Assembly (NCBI GenBank): GCA_038049695.1
Contig: CP142457.1
Span: 30,221,501 to 30,285,500 of the forward strand
Direction of reading: 5' to 3'
Length of the DNA stretch: 64,000 nucleotides
Source: Cinnamomum chago
Lineage: Eukaryota > Streptophyta > Magnoliopsida > Laurales > Lauraceae
Position numbers and translations under genes: made by a program. Below, piece after piece: positions 59,901 through 64,000 of the stretch (the first letter of the stretch is position 1; each line of letters starts with the position of its first letter). The notes beneath the pieces are model-generated. The model saw nothing but the letters and a program-made list of their open reading frames with translations. It ran no database searches and had not been told where the DNA came from.

Positions 59901-61844
59901 TTTCACACTGAACCAATTGCAAACAAGTTGAGATAAGCTTTGTTCAAGTCCTCGCTAAGGGACATGTAACTTATTTGAATTATATTATCCCTATGTAATA
60001 TCCTGCATATCCTGGGCCCAGGCTTAGTCTGGCCCAGTTAGTTCCTAAGCTGATCTCTTATTATGAGATTAGAAGTATTATTTATATGGAAATTAGAGTT
60101 GTCTCACGTGAAGAGTTTTAGAAAGAGTAGGAGTAATATGACTACACTAATTAGAAAGAGGAAGAGGAATAGGAATAGGACTCTATTATATATATATATA
60201 TATATAAGTAAACAAACGACAGTATTATGGTATTCTATTCCTTTGGAGAGAATTCTGAGAGAGAGAGAGTCTTTTGGCTGTCAATCAGGAGGAGGGGAAG
60301 GCTACTAATGTTCTATTCGTGTCCGCATATTGCAAAGGCTACAATCTTACCAAAGGTGAGTGGATCTTCCTAAATATTAAGTTGTTTCGATCAGGAGACT
60401 GATGATGGTGTATCACCCTATTGAACTGGAATTAGTGCAGTTCCAGTAATAGTTCCTGTGTTTATGGTTACTCAGAAATTCTTGTGTGAAGCTTAAAACA
60501 TCTTGATTGTGAAGAGTATAATTCCTACGGAGTTGTTAACTCTTGTTTCTTCTTTAATTGCTAAGTATCTGTGCATTATACAAAAACCAGAGGGTTGTCG
60601 TCAATGACACAGATTGACCTTAAGGGGTTGTGGGACCACATGGCCCATCGGATGGGAGATCTGATCCAGGGATCTATCAAGGGCGCCATGGGCGACCCTT
60701 AGCGTGGAGGACCCATGAGGAGTGGGCTCCATCTGGGCCCTCATCCAATTGCCTTGATAGAAGGAAGGCGGCAGTTGCCAGTTTTTGGCTGAATATCGAT
60801 ATGCCTTAGTGGGACCACCTGGCCCACTTGATCAGAGATCAGATCCATTCAATGGATAGAGGACTGATGGGCGACCATAAACATCATGGACATCTAGGGT
60901 GTGGGAACAGTAGGACCCACTATCCAATAGGACTAAAAGAAACCAGGCGTGATTGAAACAGAAATAGTGCTGAAGGTCGACATCCATGCTGGGACCCACT
61001 ACCTAAGTTAACCCTAGATTAAGACCCCACGTCTTGAAGTAGGCTCAGGGACGATCTGAATGGTGGTGGTCCCATGTGGCCTGGTCTTCATCTGACCAGT
61101 TATCAAGAAACTTCAATTTTGTTAATTGTGAGGCTTATTCATGAATTTTATTTGTATTTACTGAGACCGTGGGGCCCAGTAACGATGATTGATGGTGAAT
61201 CCAGTCCATTAAGAGTAAAGTCTATCCTTGGGCAACCCTAAAGAGTAGGCATGATCATGCTTTAGGCTAGTGGGACCCACTGCATCTTATACCAAGATGA
61301 TTTCAGGCGTGGATTGCTTGTTTTAGACTCTGAATGTGTACCTGAAGCCTGGAAGGAGTCTATAACCTTGGGACAACCCCTGCACTTTGGGTACAAACAG
61401 CTCAGGCCTGAATTGTTGTTTCCTTTATTTCTCTGTGCGTAGAGGAGGTTTGGAAGGAATCTGTCAATTGGGATAGTTCCTGGACATCTTATACAATTAC
61501 AACATAACCTTCCTACTTAGTTAAATGAAGATTTTACGTAAATTATTGAATGGACTGTTTTCTTGGAATGTCGGCATGATTCTGTAAACTTGTGTAATTT
61601 GTTGTTTATAATAAAGGTGGGCCACCCCTACATCAATCACTAACAGTCATGAATAGAAGTGGGGCAGCGACATGTTTGTGTAGGGAGCTGGTCCACACTG
61701 TTGATTTGTGAAGGTCACGGATAATTAATTGAATTCTGATTATTGTAATGTTATGACATGTCTAAAAAGGTGAACATGGTAAAGAAATGTTGTACACTGG
61801 ATTCTATATGTGGATGTTAGACTTAGTGTCCGGGCCGTTATAGC
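56968..61844. other. Upstream intron or flank of the ALA gene without recognised genes
   Basis: AT-rich, with an (AT)n run at 60184-60207. I searched for the ALA exon before residue A-V-M (expected GANDVGMIQ-type motif) and did not see it. A sequence beginning TGTAATATCCTGCATATCC at 59994, followed by GGGCCC-rich text, resembles the start of a chromovirus LTR, but no end with a duplication was found. Confidence 0.5.
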
Positions 61845-61940
61845 GGCTGGTCCTTAGTGGACGTGAGTGGCCATTGAGTTGCCTGGTCCTTAATGGACGT
61901 GAGTGGCCATTGAGTTGGCTGGTCCTTAGTGGACGTGTCT
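61845..61940 (+). repeat. 36-bp tandem repeat, about 2.7 copies
   Basis: ggctggtccttagtggacgt recurs at about 61845, 61881 and 61917 with small changes, just before the element D LTR. Confidence 0.85.
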
Positions 61941-61979
61941 GATGAGACAGGGTCATGGTGACCGGCATACATGTATACG

Positions 61980-62265
61980 TGTCAACAAAGGCCCATTATA
62001 ATATCAGTTTGGCCCATTCACGACCCATCTGCTCAGCCCACATTACTATAGACTTGTACAACAATACATACTAAACATAGATGGAAACTAGTCAGACTTG
62101 TACAGCAAGACATACTGAACTAGGAGATTTGATAGATATTAATTGTAGCCAAATTGGGCATCTCCAAGTTATAAATACAGTGATGGATCCTTGTGACAGG
62201 GCATCAAAAATCAAAATCCATTAAGTCTCGTTTTGTATTTAGATCTTTCTTACTTATTCGTGACA
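61980..62265 (+). repeat. Element D 5' LTR (about 286 bp)
   Basis: Begins TGTCAACAAAGGCCC and ends ttattcgtgaca one base before a perfect copia primer site. A TATAAATAC box is at about 62170. The start is the nearest plausible TG; without the 3' LTR it cannot be confirmed. Confidence 0.65.
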
Positions 62266-62277
62266 TGGTATCAGAGC
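62266..62277 (+). other. Primer-binding site of element D
   Basis: TGGTATCAGAGC, the exact complement of the initiator methionine tRNA 3' end, standard for Ty1/copia. Confidence 0.95.
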
Positions 62278-62949
62278 CAACCTTGGTGCAATAGAGAGAT
62301 TAAGAGTCATCTAATCTCTCTTGTTTAAAGATCTCAAGAAGAGTTCCTCTGTCGATTGTTTTGAACAAGAGTTCCACGACGACAAGGTGTGGAGATCAAC
62401 AAAGGGCCATCATCTGCATATCAAATCTGCTCAGAAGAAAACCATAGTCCCGGTCGCTTGACTTTCTAGGAGTTTTTGGCTATTTTTTCAGAATTTTTGA
62501 AGAATCAAAGGTAGGGTTTTTTATCACATATTGGTTTTTCCAGTTTCTGCAATATAAATTCATCAGATCCGTCCATCTTTGTACACAAATATCCGATTGT
62601 TGCAATCTCTGCTGTGTTGGTTTGATATTTTTTTGAAGTATCTATCTGATCTGGTAGATTGAATCATCAGTGGGCCCCCCACCTACTGTTTTCTGCAGGA
62701 ACTCTTGGTCGCCTGGACCAAAATTGTGTGTTTTTTTATACATATCTGAGATTTGTTGTGATCTGTTGCTTCGGAACAGTTTCTGGGTTGTTCCTTGGTT
62801 CTCTGGTATTGCTGCCTCTGTTTCATCTGCACTTTCTGCATTATCTAAAGTTTCTCTGGGCTGTTTTGGTTGTTGTTTGGTTACTACTCTTCTTGTTTGT
62901 GGTTTTTTACTACTGTTTGTCTATTACTATTGTCATCTATGGGTTGGAA

Positions 62950-64000
62950 ATGGACAAGAATGAAATGCAATTGATCAAATTCAATGGGAAAAACTATTCT
63001 GCTTGGGCCTATCAGTTTGAGTTATATTTGAAAGGCAAAAAATTATGGGGACACATTTCTGGTTCTATAAAAAAGCCAATGGATAATGCAAAATTGGATG
63101 ATTGGGAAACCAAAGAAGCACAAATTATGAGCTGGATGTTGGGCGCAGTGGAACCTCAATTTTTTTTACATCTTAAGCCCTATAAAACTGCTCAATATAT
63201 GTGGGGATATCTGAAACGCATCTATCACCAAGAGAATTCAGCCCATCAGTTCCAATTAGAACATGAAATTGCTCAATATTCTCAAGGACAGATGACTGTC
63301 CACGAGTATTACTCCGGCTTCTTTGTCCTTTGGACTGAATACACGGATATTGCCTATGCCACTCTCACCGGAGACACTCTATCTGGGGTTCAGGAAGTTC
63401 ATAAAATTACTCAGCGAGATCAATTCTTAATGAAACTCCGGCCTGAATTTGAAAACGTTCGATCCAATCTTATGAGTCGACATCCGTCTCCCTCTTTGGA
63501 TACATGTCTCAATGAAGTGCTCCGCGAAGAACAATGGATAGTTACTCAACATCAACTATCCCAACAATCATCCGCTGGTCCGGCTGAAGTTGCTTATGTG
63601 GTAAAAGGGAAACCTCCCAGACGTGACACTTTGACCCAGGATTTAAGCAAAATTCAATGCTTGTAACTACTAAGGAGTATGGACATTATTCATCTCAGTG
63701 CAAGAGAAAAGTTTGTAACTACTGTAAAGCTAGCGGGCATATCATTTCTAAATGCAGGAAACGACTAGAAAATCGTAATTCACGTGCTTATTCTGCTATT
63801 GCTTCTTCAGATTCTCACTCTGTGGCACCTGCTTCTCCGTCTTCATCTATGTCTTCACAGCAATTTGCACCCAACCCTCCTATCAACCCTGAAATGATTC
63901 AACAAATGATTCTCCAAGCATTCTCCTCCTTGGGCCTCTCAGGTAAAACCTTTCCATCTCCTTCCCTTTGGTATTTTGATTCTAGAGCATCAAATCATAT
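62950..64000 (+). pseudogene. Element D copia gag and start of protease, frameshifted, running off the window
   Basis: The likely start is the ATG at 62950, where a copia gag begins (LIKFNGKNYSAWAYQFELYL). The frame also extends upstream without a convincing start. The frame closes at 63666 because of a small indel inside the first zinc knuckle (about 63655-63690), of which only KEYGHYSSQC remains in the next frame. The second knuckle CNYCKASGHIISKC is intact (about 63718-63760). A Ser/Pro-rich linker leads to the protease, whose active-site motif reads F-D-S-R-A (63975-63989) instead of D-S-G. Integrase and RT lie outside. Sequence resembles Ale/Ivana-type copia elements; lineage uncertain. 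Confidence 0.85.

Noticed and set aside
60600-61620. GC-richer text with short frames that looked gene-like
   Set aside because: Stops in every frame and no domain; more likely old LTR sequence.
62657-62949. Upstream extension of the element D gag frame encoding hydrophobic residues
   Set aside because: No ATG at its head, and copia gag similarity begins at the ATG at 62950; this is the leader.
1-64000. tRNA, rRNA or other structural RNA genes
   Set aside because: None recognised; the only box B-like site is in the SINE-like insertion.

Overview
This is nuclear DNA of a flowering plant. The evidence is a spliced phospholipid-flippase (P4-ATPase, ALA-type) gene end, plant-lineage Ty3/gypsy (Tat/Ogre clade, with a second RNase H) and Ty1/copia retrotransposons, long introns and many small insertions. 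The species cannot be named from the sequence. About three quarters of the window is transposon.

Bases 1-39107 are one nested structure. Element A is an old Tat-clade element on the + strand whose 5' end lies outside the window. It has a decayed gag-pol (1-5856), a 3' region of minisatellite arrays (6170-7345), a spliced gene on the opposite strand (7590-14133, itself split by a solo LTR at 8353-10331), a polypurine tract and a 3' LTR from 15261. That LTR is split by element B, a younger, full-length relative on the - strand (17305-38548, 21,244 bp). B has LTRs of 2744 and 2752 bp and a perfect 5-bp target duplication GTTCT (17300-17304 and 38549-38553). The A LTR resumes at 38554 and fades out near 39107. 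B has the same plan as A: 5' leader repeats, gag, protease, G-patch, reverse transcriptase, RNase H, archaeal-type RNase H, integrase, minisatellites, then an opposite-strand gene with its own TATA box, start codon and intron (20959-23307). Four in-frame stops and one frameshift disable B, but otherwise its gag-pol frame is open for about 2,980 codons.

Bases 39108-43421 hold no gene I recognise. They contain four evenly spaced pairs of GGTCGACC palindromes (two pairs decayed in their first half), short tandem repeats, a SINE-like insertion with 14-bp duplications, a 26-base G run and a possible LTR end. Bases 43422-52442 are a complete but dead copia element C on the - strand (LTRs about 1.74 kb, duplication CAATA), inserted just beyond the 3' end of the ALA gene.

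Bases 52733-56967 are the last three exons of the ALA gene (- strand). They are intact and in frame, with canonical splice sites. The 3.2-kb intron between them carries a solo LTR related to element C (54505-56459, duplication CAAAT), which in turn carries a MITE (about 55957-56298). No earlier ALA exon is visible up to the window end, so the next intron is probably longer than 7 kb. It contains copia element D (LTR 61980-62265, gag from 62950), which runs off the window.

The most interesting theme is the opposite-strand gene found in both A and B. It encodes a protein resembling the plant mobile domain (aminotransferase-like) plus a coiled-coil tail. It has conserved TATA box, splice sites and promoter-proximal palindromes, and so behaves like a passenger gene with its own promoter inside a retrotransposon.
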